64,000 nucleotides of DNA. Source: Pararge aegeria. Taxonomy: Eukaryota; Arthropoda; Insecta; Lepidoptera; Nymphalidae. The position numbers and the translations under genes were made by a program. The notes beneath the pieces were generated by a model. That model searched no databases and was not told the DNA's origin. It saw only the letters and a program-made list of their open reading frames with translations. Shown piece after piece: positions 12,441-22,254 of this stretch. Location: the NCBI RefSeq assembly GCF_905163445.1, contig NC_053191.1, positions 11,470,001-11,534,000 of the forward strand, in the 5' to 3' direction. Position 1 is the stretch's first letter, and the number at the start of each line of letters is the position of its first letter.

Positions 12441-12694
12441 TTCCGTTTATAGGCGATCGTTTTCTTCCCAGCATCAGACGGGCCATTTGCTTGGTCAGTC
12501 AATTATTACTATATTGATTTGAATTTATTACTATAAAAAGTGGCTATCACCACAAATACATCTATGTTGACAATAGCTTTGATTGTTAAAGAAGCTGTTA
12601 TAGAGATACAGTGTGCATCTATCTTAAAAAGGCCTTAACCGTGAAATGTTTAATTTTGTATTTTAATAACTAAACAAATCCGTAATGATCTAAA

Positions 12695-12853
12695 AGCAAT
12701 CCATACTAATATTGATTAATGCGTCAGTGTGTTTGTTTCTTCGTTTGTTAGTCCTTACTTTACGCCCCAACTTAGCATGGCATGGGAACCGTGAGTTCGA
12801 ACGGTTCCCACTGGATTTGTAAAGCGACGAAGAACGCGGGCAACAGCTAGTAT
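12695..12853 (-). mobile_element. retroelement-derived repeat, deleted copy
   Basis: Antisense: ATACTAATATTGATTAATGC at one end and GAACGCGGGCAACAGCTAGT at the other. Confidence 0.68.
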
Positions 12854-13214
12854 TTTTTTTATGTTTGACCCGTTAAGTAGTGTTTCGTTTAAAGGGTAAG
12901 AGTTCCACTTGTTACAGTACGGTGTAAAGGCGGTCCACTTAATTACATTCACGTTGGGCACAAGTATATGCCGCAATAAACGCTCGTCTGTGCCGTAAAT
13001 CCCGAAATACGTCGCGATGTCGAACAATACTGAACCTTTTTTTATTATTACAAGCTATTTACGATGTGCCTTTGTTTAATTAATTTAATTTGTTCATGGA
13101 GAGCCACAGAGTAGATAAATATGTAGACTTAAAGTTTTAATCTTGGTAACCCTTTTTAAAGCATAGCGGGTTTTTCACTATTTCAACTTCCATAATCAAA
13201 CTATTAGAATGAGA

Positions 13215-13470
13215 TAGGTAAAATCCGTAGTCCACCATGCCGGCCAAGTTCGGATTGGTGGACTTACACGCCATAGAGAAAATTATAATGACATCTCAGG
13301 CCTGCAAGTTTCTTCAAGATATTTTGCTTCACCGTTGACACGAGTGATATTAAATTACTTAAAACGCACATAACTCGAAAAATTTAAGATCTGCAAGACA
13401 GTGATCGAACTCAGTCCCTCTGAAAAGGTAGCCGAAGTCTTACCCATACGGCTACCACCACTTGGTTATA
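13215..13470 (-). mobile_element. SINE family B
   Basis: Antisense: CCGTAGTCCACCATGCCGG, TTCACCGTTGACACGAGTGA and a tRNA-like end near GATCGAACTCAGTCCC. Confidence 0.78.
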
Positions 13471-13598
13471 TGCTTTGAAATAATTACAGTCATTATCATG
13501 TTTTTTTTGACTATGTTATGGCAACATTACAGTAAAGTTTCCTGTGAAGTTAGTAGTGACTCATTTCCTAAGATCGCAATATAAATAAAAGTAGTTGT

Positions 13599-13641
13599 GT
13601 ATACTTACAAGTTTTAAAGGGTTAAAACTTGTAAGTACACA
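13599..13641. repeat. short hairpin (inverted repeat)
   Basis: CTTACAAGTTTTAA and TTAAAACTTGTAAG are exact complements around a 5-base spacer, with further partial pairing outside. Confidence 0.75.
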
Positions 13642-13839
13642 CTGACGTAATAAGAAATGCGTACATTTGTAAACGTTCACTTTGAGTTTACAAAGTGAAA
13701 ACTTCTTCAACAAATAAACTTATCAAAAGTGCTTACGGACCGTATTTTTTTAACTTTACTGTGAGGTAATATGATAAAGCTACATTTGTTAACTAAAAAC
13801 GAAAGTTGTGAACGTTCCAAACACGCTTTTGTCGACTCT

Positions 13840-14350
13840 GAGCCAGCAACAAACTTAGCTGGGTATTATTTCTGTTTTCAGTGTCACTTAAAACTAAGTT
13901 CGAGCAACCTAGTAAGAGTACTTATTCATAACCAAACTTGTTTTATCGTTTAAGTAGTTATATATATCTGTTTGACAACTGCACCTAGTTGTCATCAACC
14001 ATATTAATGTTTCACCTCCTCTCACATAGCATAAAGATATGTGATATGTCATAAGCTTTTATCTTAAACTTTTATATTAAACAAGTCAGCTATCAGGCTG
14101 TGATCTGTAATACCCTCAACGCTCACTGAAGAACAGAACTGAAGACCACGTCTACCGTTAGACTTCTTAGTAGTATTCCAAAAGGTGCGGAAGTCATGTT
14201 TCGAATGATGCGACGCCAAAATGTCCATTTTTATTTGCCCGCTGTGGTTCTGACACCATTTTAAACGTGTCTTAAAAATATTTCGACTTTGTTGCATGTC
14301 TTCATAAACGCTTCCGTTTTTTAGTTTCCCACACCAAACCCACATCAAGA
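13840..14350 (-). pseudogene. LINE fragment with internal deletion
   Basis: 14348-14064 encodes the endonuclease-RT linker (KTRLKWCQNHSGQIKMDILA, then SHHSKHDFRTFWNTT). 13975-13840 resembles the 3' region of the LINE at 51.2-52.1 kb (shared GAGCAACCTRGT and TTTTATCGTTTA). Order and strand fit one copy missing the RT, but two separate insertions are also possible. Confidence 0.7.
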
Positions 14351-14392
14351 ACTTCGACCTGGCCTCCCCATTAACATATTACTTCACATTAA

Positions 14393-14455
14393 CATACAAA
14401 ATGGCTCCAACTTATTGGTACAAAATCTTTACAAGAGTTCCAGGGCATATAAATT
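14393..14455. repeat. local duplication, copy 1
   Basis: About 63 bp starting ACAAAATGGCTCCAACT and containing AGAGTTCCAG; repeated at 14613. Confidence 0.7.
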
Positions 14456-14612
14456 GATCTTTTGATTTAACTTAAGAGACATTTGTCTGTATTTCCGTAT
14501 AGCTTTTCTAACAAGGTTTCTAAAATACGATGTAGTTTCGTTGTCCGTGGTCACTCTCAATCTCATTCACTCACTCAACTCATGAACTTGTTTCTTAATA
14601 GATCTGATCAAA

Positions 14613-14680
14613 CATACAAAATGGCTCCAACTATTTGGTGCTAAAACTTTAAAAGAGTTCCAGAGCGTATAAATTACATT
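14613..14680. repeat. local duplication, copy 2
   Basis: Same orientation, 220 bp from copy 1, about 85% similar by eye. Confidence 0.7.
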
Positions 14681-14724
14681 TTCAATGCCGATTTAACAGC
14701 AGTTGTTAATAGAATAAGAATTTA

Positions 14725-14930
14725 CGTCATTGTCGGTACAAAGACGTGCTGCTAAGCGATTAAGTGTTCCGATGCTATGTGGCGTAGATACCGATTATTT
14801 TTACTTGAGTATCAAGGGGTATGACTACCATACTGCCTAACAGGTTAGCCCGCTACCATCTTAGACTGCATCATAATACCACCAGGTGAGATTGCAGTCA
14901 ACTTGTAGTGGAATATTCTGTGTAGAGTAC
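14725..14930 (+). mobile_element. SINE family C, 3' part
   Basis: CAAAGACGTGCTGCTAAGCG, CTACCATACTGCCTAACAGG, TTAGCCCGCTACCATCTTAG, ACCAGGTGAGATTGCAGTCA. Confidence 0.75.
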
Positions 14931-14934
14931 TATT

Positions 14935-16365
14935 ATGATATTATGATGCCGATGAAAGCCGTCTTATCCAGTACCACTTAAAGGCCTTATATACCTCTAC
15001 TTCTACTTCTGCGCCAACGAGCCAAAGAGGTCGAAATCGAGCGCCTGAATGTATTTATTATAAAGTCCAGGGAGCCGTAAGTACCAAGTAAAAAGCTATT
15101 ACAACACCGTTGTATTGAAAAGGGTTAAACGGAGGGCCAGGGGCATTATCCTTTTAATACAACACAATAGACAAGAGGGGCTTACAAGACACCGGACCTT
15201 CTTAAAGTATGGCCATAGAAAATACATCTTTATCACCTTAGTTTTAAGATCGGTATTACTAAGACAACTGTTTCGGTATTACACCTACGCCCTACAAGTC
15301 TTAAGTCAACCGTAGCTAGGTTTCTTAAGTAAGTAAAGCATGATGTAGCGCTTTTATGAGAAAAATAATATACTTTTCCAGACTTCAAATAAAGCTAGGT
15401 CCAGACATTTGCCCGATGTAACATGTTCGCGTAATGTAGACTTTAAATGATACGGGATACGGCCCGTACCATACCCGTTAGATTTTTGTCCGATAATCCA
15501 AAAATAGCAAACACAAACTGAGCTTCCCACAATGAGATACAACGTTTGATGCAGTACGACGGTATATATTGCGGTAGCTGTAAATTAACGCTTAATAAGG
15601 TGCTTGTGATAGGCCATAAGAATATTTGAATTTGAATTTGAATTTGAATTTGAATTTGAATTTGAATTTGAATTTGAATTTGAAAATTTGTAAGGGTGCA
15701 AGATAGACCTATTTTTTTTAAAGTGAGACGTGAAAAAGGAGTAATAAAGTTTATTATGATCGTTGTGTTTTCATTGATCAGATATTACCCAAATATCAGA
15801 AGTGTGATTCGAAGCCATGCCCACGACGAACCTAAATTACAGGATGAATTTTACACAAAAACCTTCCTCATGAATCCTCCTCTTCCTTTATTGAGAGTTT
15901 TACTGCCGTGCGCCGCAATAATTATTAATGATACATAAAATAACACTACATGTTTGAAGAAATCGCCATTGCTGTCAAAAAAGTTCGCTAGGCTATATGT
16001 CTTTAATCAGAACTCGGGTACAATCGAAAGATGATAATTTTCCTTTTATGATATTAACTTTTATCCCAATAACTAGTTAAGATTATTATGTACCTGTAAA
16101 TTCCTCTTTAAGTAATTCAAATTGGACCTATCGTTTAGAAGTTACGACGAGTTTAAAAATGCTAAAAGTACGAAAGATGTCAATTAAATAGTTAGTAAGT
16201 ATAGTTAGGTACACATTTAACAATTCAATAGTCCATAAGAATATCATTAAGGTATTATAGAGTGGAAAGATTTTTTTGTTTGTTTAATGTACCCTATAAA
16301 ATTCGTTACTTGACTTGCGCTGAGAAAACTATTGATGATAAACAAAAGTTACGTACTATATGATT
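14935..16365. other. no gene recognised
   Basis: Holds the hexamer repeat at 15626 and two incidental plus-strand frames (15115-15315, 15696-15938) without domain signals. Confidence 0.35.
15626..15682. repeat. (TTTGAA)n hexanucleotide repeat
   Basis: About nine perfect copies of TTTGAA. Confidence 0.95.
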
Positions 16366-16369
16366 AAAG

Positions 16370-16475
16370 TTCGCATTAATGCCCGAAAACAATCACCGGA
16401 AAAACTGACGGTTCCCCCGGGATTTGTGAAATACCGGAATTAAAGCGGGCGAAGTTCCGGGCAACAGCTAGTCAT
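16370..16475 (-). mobile_element. retroelement-derived repeat fragment
   Basis: Antisense head: GAAGTTCCGGGCAACAGCTA, preceded by GACGGTTCCCCCGGGA. Confidence 0.62.
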
Positions 16476-16979
16476 TAGATAAATACAATATTTTAGCAAT
16501 TCCTTTAACTTTCATCATGCCTATTCCGTGGCCTTTATAACCCTGAAAGATCCAGCTATACATTTATGTTTCGCCTAAGGTTCCAACCCAAACAAAAAAA
16601 GGTCAGTTCAAAGAAAAGTTATTCAATATAGCTGAAGCATATTGAATAACTTTCCATGCACATTTCGTGGACTTCACAAACAGAAATCGCATATCAAAAC
16701 CGATTTTATTACCGACTTTTAAGAAGGATGAGTTTTTATATTCGATTCGTTTTGTTTTTTGTATACGTTACGAATATAAATTTAAAAATGTATTAAAATA
16801 CATTTTATTAATCGTGGTTACAACATGATTGATGAATTCCTTAACATGTCGTCTGCTTTGAAGCACTCCGTATTAGTCTCAAACAACATAAAAAAATCTA
16901 AAGATTGTGAAACTGTAATGATTGGATCATACATCAAATGTCAAAAAAGGTCAATCTGCTGAGTAGCTTGCCAGCTCTT

Positions 16980-17085
16980 CTTGGTGGAACCCGCAATCCG
17001 GACCGGTAGTTAGGTCACTACACACTGACTTGTCGTTACAGAAGTATAAAATAGGTCTACTCGAAATAAATGAATTTTGAAATGC
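16980..17085 (-). repeat. LINE 3' tail fragment
   Basis: Antisense of the same tail (GTCACTACACACTGACTTG, then AAATAAATGAATTTTGAAAT), degraded. Confidence 0.55.
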
Positions 17086-17089
17086 TCGA

Positions 17090-18585
17090 TAAAATCGTCC
17101 CCAATATTCATTATTAAAAAAAGAATGGCTGAGAAGTTTTCAACCCTCACTTCCATCATCCGCAACCGATCGTGTCCAGCAGCAGTCCAGTCACTTCACT
17201 GAAAGGAAGGAGGGAATTTGAGTTTAGAACGCATCTGGCGTCACGGCAAACGGCATGACTCTCTTACTCGTATATTGAAATGCCGTATTATAGAGTCAGT
17301 AAATTATTGCAATGAACAAAAAGTAAAGTATTATCTAATGTTATTAATAAAACGCATTTATTTTTTATCTTAAATTTTTTTTAAAAGTAAGTAAGAACAA
17401 AAAGCGGCTTTATCGCTTATAGCGCTTTCGTATCCTACTATTTGAAAAGTCTGATTTATATTTTCTTGGCATGTTGTGGAGTATAAATAAATATAAATTT
17501 ACATTTATACTGGTAGCTAGATATAAGGCACGTTATTGTATTATGTACTTAGGACAATAAATTCATTTGCTAATCAATTAGGCTTATTGGGAGAAATTAC
17601 AGCCACAGAGGAATTACAGGCATCCCTGTTATGTCTAGGACCCTCGTCATAGGCAACATTCTAGACAACAATTTCACTATCGCCTCCAGACGAACTTCAA
17701 CCAGAGCTTCTCAACTAAATGACATATTAGCATGACTGCTACCTTTGTAATTTTTATATGCGAAAGTTTATATATCATAAAAGTGAGTATACTGTAAAAG
17801 TGAGTATATTTTAATATACTTGCCCACTTTTGCACATTAAATTATCCAAACTTATCTCACATAGATCTCGGGTTCAATTCATAATTATTGTAGAATATCG
17901 AAACAGGTTAGCATAATCCAATGATATATATATATATAATTAAAATCACTGTAACGAACTTAACTAAACTATTTTATGTACCATTTATGCTTACGTGAAA
18001 TGTTACAGATTGCATTTCCGCAGTGGAAAGGCAGACTGATCGTTTGAGGCAACCTTTTGTCACCGTCGAAACCTTACTTCGGTATTTCCAATCCCACTTT
18101 CGATTCATTATCCATGTTTCATAGAGTTAGTGAAAAAAACGTCTATGTGAATTATTTAAAGTTTAATAACTAGAAAGAGAGGGAAATTAAACATAAAATA
18201 AAGATAACATGAATACTAGGAACTGTGTTTTTACGCCAATAAGTCATATCTTTTAACCGTACATATCTATAGATTTATAAGTATTTAAGTGTTAAAAGAA
18301 AGGAAATTTTTAATTTCGATAAATACTGTAACTTATATTTTATATACCATTTTAAGCTTATTTTTTCCCTCTAATGAAAAACTGGAAATAACTATAATGT
18401 TTCAGTATAAAATAGCATTTTAAAAATCAAATTTTTGTGAAGTATCACTAGGTTTATATTAAATAGCTTAGAACTTGAATTAAGTGACCCGAATACTTCG
18501 CACGGGTCACCTACTTAATTCATATAGATTTATATTTAGTTCAGTTGATAAGTATTTGGTTTTCAGGAGACAAATTCCTGGGCGA
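17090..18585. other. no gene recognised
   Basis: A GC-richer patch at 17150-17290 is unidentified. The rest is AT-rich with a short TA run at 17923. Confidence 0.35.
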
Positions 18586-18589
18586 AATA

Positions 18590-18795
18590 TCCTACTAATA
18601 CCATAAATGTGAAAGTGTGGATGTTTGTTACTCGATCACGCGGAAACGGCTGAACCGATTTGGATGAATTTTGGCATGCATGTAGCCTTTGACATGGAAA
18701 AGAACATAGGCTACCCTTTATTCCGGGAAATAAGACAGTTTTCGTGGGAATAAAAAAACCTTAATCCACGCGAACGAAGCCGCAGGTATCAGCTT
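18590..18795 (-). mobile_element. retroelement-derived repeat (GCCCGCGACTTCGTC family)
   Basis: Antisense: CTACTAATACCATAAATGTG, ACGGCTGAACCGATTTGG, ATAGGCTACCCTTTATTCCG, CCACGCGAACGAAGCCGC. Confidence 0.78.
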
Positions 18796-19069
18796 GTTAT
18801 CAGTTATCAGTTTGATATTTTAAACTGCAACAAGTCAAAATTTGTTAATAGCTATAGCGTGAAGTGCGTATATATAAAATATACTAAATCAGTCACATTT
18901 TTACGACCGCAATGCAAGTTTTCTTTAAAATAAACCAGGAATTAATAAAGCCGGTAAAATAAAATTTTAGTGTTAACTGTTATGGCCAAAAACTATTACC
19001 ACGGAACGGAATAACGGTGTACGGAGCGTGTATGGGTTAATTGAAATGTTTGAATATTGTATAGAAACA

Positions 19070-19325
19070 GGCGTTACTTTGCGGAAATCCATGATATATT
19101 ATCAAAATTAAGCTTAATTTGCTACAATTACTTAACAATTAATCATTGTAAAGTCAACATCTCCTGATGATGCTCCGGTTTCGGAGCGAAACGTGCGTAG
19201 AGGGTGTATTGCCGAGGATCTGTTTGGTGTGGAGTATAAGGATTGAAGAAATTATAAATTACACCACACAGATTCTCCTGCTTTTCGCGGAGTATAGCAA
19301 ATTAAGCTTAATTTTGATAATATGA
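19070..19325. mobile_element. inverted-repeat element carrying a hammerhead-like motif
   Basis: A 29-bp perfect inverted repeat (19096-19124 with 19295-19323) encloses about 170 bp. The left flank adds GCGTTACTTTGCGG, which in the 33-kb relative also closes the right side, so the right end here is shortened. A related copy is at 32967..33546 and a fragment at 36930..37030. Class uncertain: DNA MITE or piece of a Penelope-like retroelement. Confidence 0.7.
19157..19207 (+). ncRNA. hammerhead-ribozyme-like motif
   Basis: Core CTGATGA (19164-19170), stem II GCTCCG/CGGAGC with a 4-nt loop, then GAAA, a 2-bp stem III (AC with GT) with loop GTGC, and a GTA cleavage triplet at 19197-19199. Stem I pairs 19157-19163 with 19200-19207, seven pairs including one G-U and one bulged G. 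One extra T (19171) sits between the core and stem II, which departs from the canonical fold, so activity is uncertain. Confidence 0.5.
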
Positions 19326-19634
19326 AATGTTTGAGTTTTGTTCTAGAATTACCTTCATCATATCGAGTCATCCAATCGACATTTACTACTAGGCCCTAAA
19401 TCGACTTTTAGGTCAACTATTACGACTTTAAATAATTGAATGTCAGTAATCGATCAAGGTAGAAATAAGTACTAATGCAAAAAAAAAAAAATTAAAAAAA
19501 GTTGATATAAAACTTATTTTGGCGCACTGGGCAGGCCTCTATTTTAGATGATTATCCAAGTTCTGTTTACTTTTCGCTCTATTACCGTAAGGTTCTCAAT
19601 ATCAAACTAATAAGATCATTATCATCATATCAAT

Positions 19635-19905
19635 CAATAAACGGTCCACTACAGGGCACGGGTAGTAATGAGAACGGTATAACGATAATAGTAGTAGTTC
19701 CCGCAATGAGAACGGTCTACACCCGCCATCGCCCAACACGCTGGCTCAGAACATTATGGAGAACTCTCAGGCATGCAGGTTTCCTCACATGCTTTCCTTC
19801 ATCGTTGAAGCAAGTGATATTTTAGTTACTTAAAACGCACAAAAGTTAGAGAAATCGGCCCGTGGTCAGGACTTCGGCTCCGAAAGTGAAGCCGAAGTCC
19901 TGACA
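19635..19905 (-). mobile_element. SINE family B
   Basis: Antisense: CCACTACAGGGCACGGG, GGAGAACTCTCAGGCATGCA, AAGTGAAGCCGAAGTCCTGA. A palindromic GGACTTCGGCTC...GAAGCCGAAGTCC occurs near the head. Confidence 0.78.
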
Positions 19906-20462
19906 ATTCTGAATTTATCGTTTGTTCGATATGGTATTTCAAAAATCTATATTCGCATTTTTCTTTTTGTTAGTATTTTATCGACCACTGGGAGACAATT
20001 GCAATAGTAAACTTGGATCCGTGGAAATAGATATTTCGCAGCTATTTCATGTCGTCTGTCCATCCAGTTGGGGTCTACCGCTATGTTTTCTGTACAGGGT
20101 GCCGATCTAGAACCATGACTGACGACAAGCACTATTTAATCAGGAACTTTAGTTTCAGAAGAAATTTTGGACAAATTATGTCGCGAAATTGTATGTCCAA
20201 TCGAATTTCAACTTTGAATGGAATTGTCTGATATATATATAATATCAGCTTCTACAATTTTGAATGCAGAGTTCTCAAGGATTAACATTACTATTTTATT
20301 TTTGTATTTCTCTAGAACCTAACATCCTAACTATCTACTGCTGCGATAGCCGACTTGTCTGCCCACCGCAGCATGGTGATTATTGGCAAACTCTGCCGTT
20401 GGGAGATGCCCTTTGTCCCGCAGTAACTATTAGTATAGACTATTAATGATAATATATATATA

Positions 20463-20592
20463 TATACTAGCTGACCATATTTAGAGGGATGAAAAAATAG
20501 TTGTTGTCCGATTCTCAGACATACCGAATATGCACCCAAAATTTCATGAGAATCGGTCAAGCTGTTTCGGAGGAATTTAACTACAAACTATA
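20463..20592 (+). mobile_element. retroelement-derived repeat fragment
   Basis: ACTAGCTGACCATATTTAG, AAAATTTCATGAGAATCGGT, CAAGCTGTTTCGGAGG. Confidence 0.5.
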
Positions 20593-20680
20593 TAAGATAT
20601 ATATATATATATTTTATATAGTTTGTAGCACTTCACTGCTACTACTACCATGATAGCCGTTTTCCACCGCAGCATGGTAT

Positions 20681-20681
<1 letters not shown>

Positions 20682-20720
<39 letters not shown>
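20682..20720. repeat. (TA)n microsatellite
   Basis: Uninterrupted TA run; smaller TA runs are at 20454-20466 and 20598-20613. Confidence 0.95.
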
Positions 20721-20723
<3 letters not shown>

Positions 20724-20749
20724 TTTTTTTAATTTCACAATAAGCTAGA

Positions 20750-20835
20750 CCTTGGCAACAATGTCACCTGGGAAAGACATAATGCAGTCTAAGATGGTCG
20801 CAGCCTAAACTGTTAGGGAATACTGTAGATCGAAC
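20750..20835 (-). mobile_element. SINE family C, 3' fragment
   Basis: Antisense: AATGTCACCTGGGAAAGACA, ATGCAGTCTAAGATGGTCGC, CCTAAACTGTTAGGG. Confidence 0.55.
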
Positions 20836-21387
20836 CCAGTAATTCTAACTTAAAATCACAATTTTTTTGGGAGAAGGTTAAAAAAGACTAGCTAAACCCA
20901 TAACCACAGAACGCAATAACAGTGAAACGCCGTGCCGTTAGTATCGTGCATCGGTTAATTCAAATGTTTCGGCTCTACCTCTCCGGTGTTTGTATAAGCC
21001 CGTTTTACTTCTATTCTAGGTGAAGCTTCCACGTTTATGATCTACTAGTTATTGCCCACGACGCGACATACGCGTTTATTACGGTTATTTATTAAGAAAT
21101 TGGTGTTTTTTAAGAAAATTGTGCGGACATTTCCCACACTTATATAGCTTATGTAGAGAAGAACTGCAGAATACTAATATTTTAATTAAAATTAAAATTT
21201 GTTAGTATCAGTGTCTTGGCGAAATCTTTGATTATAGAAATATATTATTTGACAATAAAACCTTAATATGTTCAAACTTATAAGATATTTAAATTAATTA
21301 TGGTCGGATTTTGACCACTGCGGGACCACAGTTTTATTTAAGCCGTAAAAACAGCCTATGTACTATTCCAAGCTATAATCTATCGTC

Positions 21388-21690
21388 GGCCGATTGGCGC
21401 AGTGGGCTGCGACCCTGCTTTCTGAGTCCAAGACTGTGTGTTCAATTCGTACAACTGGGAAATGTTTGTGTGATGAACATGAATGTTTTTCAGTGTGTGG
21501 GTGTTTAGCTATATATTATAAGTATGTTATGCAGCGTACGGAAAAAACATATTTCGATGATTTTAGGTATATTATTTATAAAAATATTTATGAGTCATCT
21601 TAGTAGGTACCCATGACACATGCTGCGCTTACTTTGGGACTAGGAGGCGATTTGAGTATAGTCATAGTTTCCTTTTTTATTTATTTCTGT
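21388..21690 (+). mobile_element. tRNA-derived SINE, family A, near full length
   Basis: Head GGCCGATTGGCGCAGTGGGC carries a pol III A-box-like segment, and GTGTTCAATTCG is the B-box part. Body has ATGTTTGTGTGATGAACATG and TTTTTCAGTGT. Tail is ACTTTGGGACTAGGAGGCGA. Not a real tRNA: no cloverleaf closes. Confidence 0.85.
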
Positions 21691-21968
21691 GCCAAATTAC
21701 ATCAAACATCCACCTCCGCCAAAATAACATGTCAATGCCTTGTTCTGTGAAAAACAAAAACAAATCTATTCCACATACATCATCTATTTCTGTGCTAAAT
21801 TTCATCCAAATCCGAAACCGTTCTGGCTTGGTTGAGTAACAAACACCCAAACAATTTTTGCATTTAAAATATTAGTATAGAAGCTTTTTAAACTCTCTTG
21901 GTAATCGTGCGGTCCTCCAGGATTCTAAGAAACCTATGTATCCTACTTTAAAATGAGAAGAGGAAGAA

Positions 21969-22250
21969 GCGGTGATAGCCCAGTGGTTAAGACCTCAGCT
22001 TCACTTTCGGAGCGCCGAGTTCAAATCCCAGCACGCACTTCTAACTTTTCTAAGATACGAGCGTTTTCGTTTTTTTTTTTTTTTTGAAGGTTTCCTCACG
22101 ATACCTGAGAGTACTTTATTATGTTCTCAAAAGCGTGTGAAGTCCACCAATCCGCACTGGGCCAGTTCGGTGGACTACTGCCTAAAACCTTCTCATTGTA
22201 GAAGGAGGCCCTGTAGTGGGCCGGTAGAAGTTGATGTAAAAATGATAATA
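21969..22250 (+). mobile_element. tRNA-derived SINE, family B, near full length
   Basis: Head AGCGGTGATAGCCCAGTGGT; B-box-like GAGTTCAAATCCCAGCACGC; body GGTTTCCTCACGATACC, ACCAATCCGCACTGGGCCAG; tail GGGCCGGTAGAAGTTGATG. A T run of 16 sits in the body. Confidence 0.85.
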
Positions 22251-22254
22251 ATGT

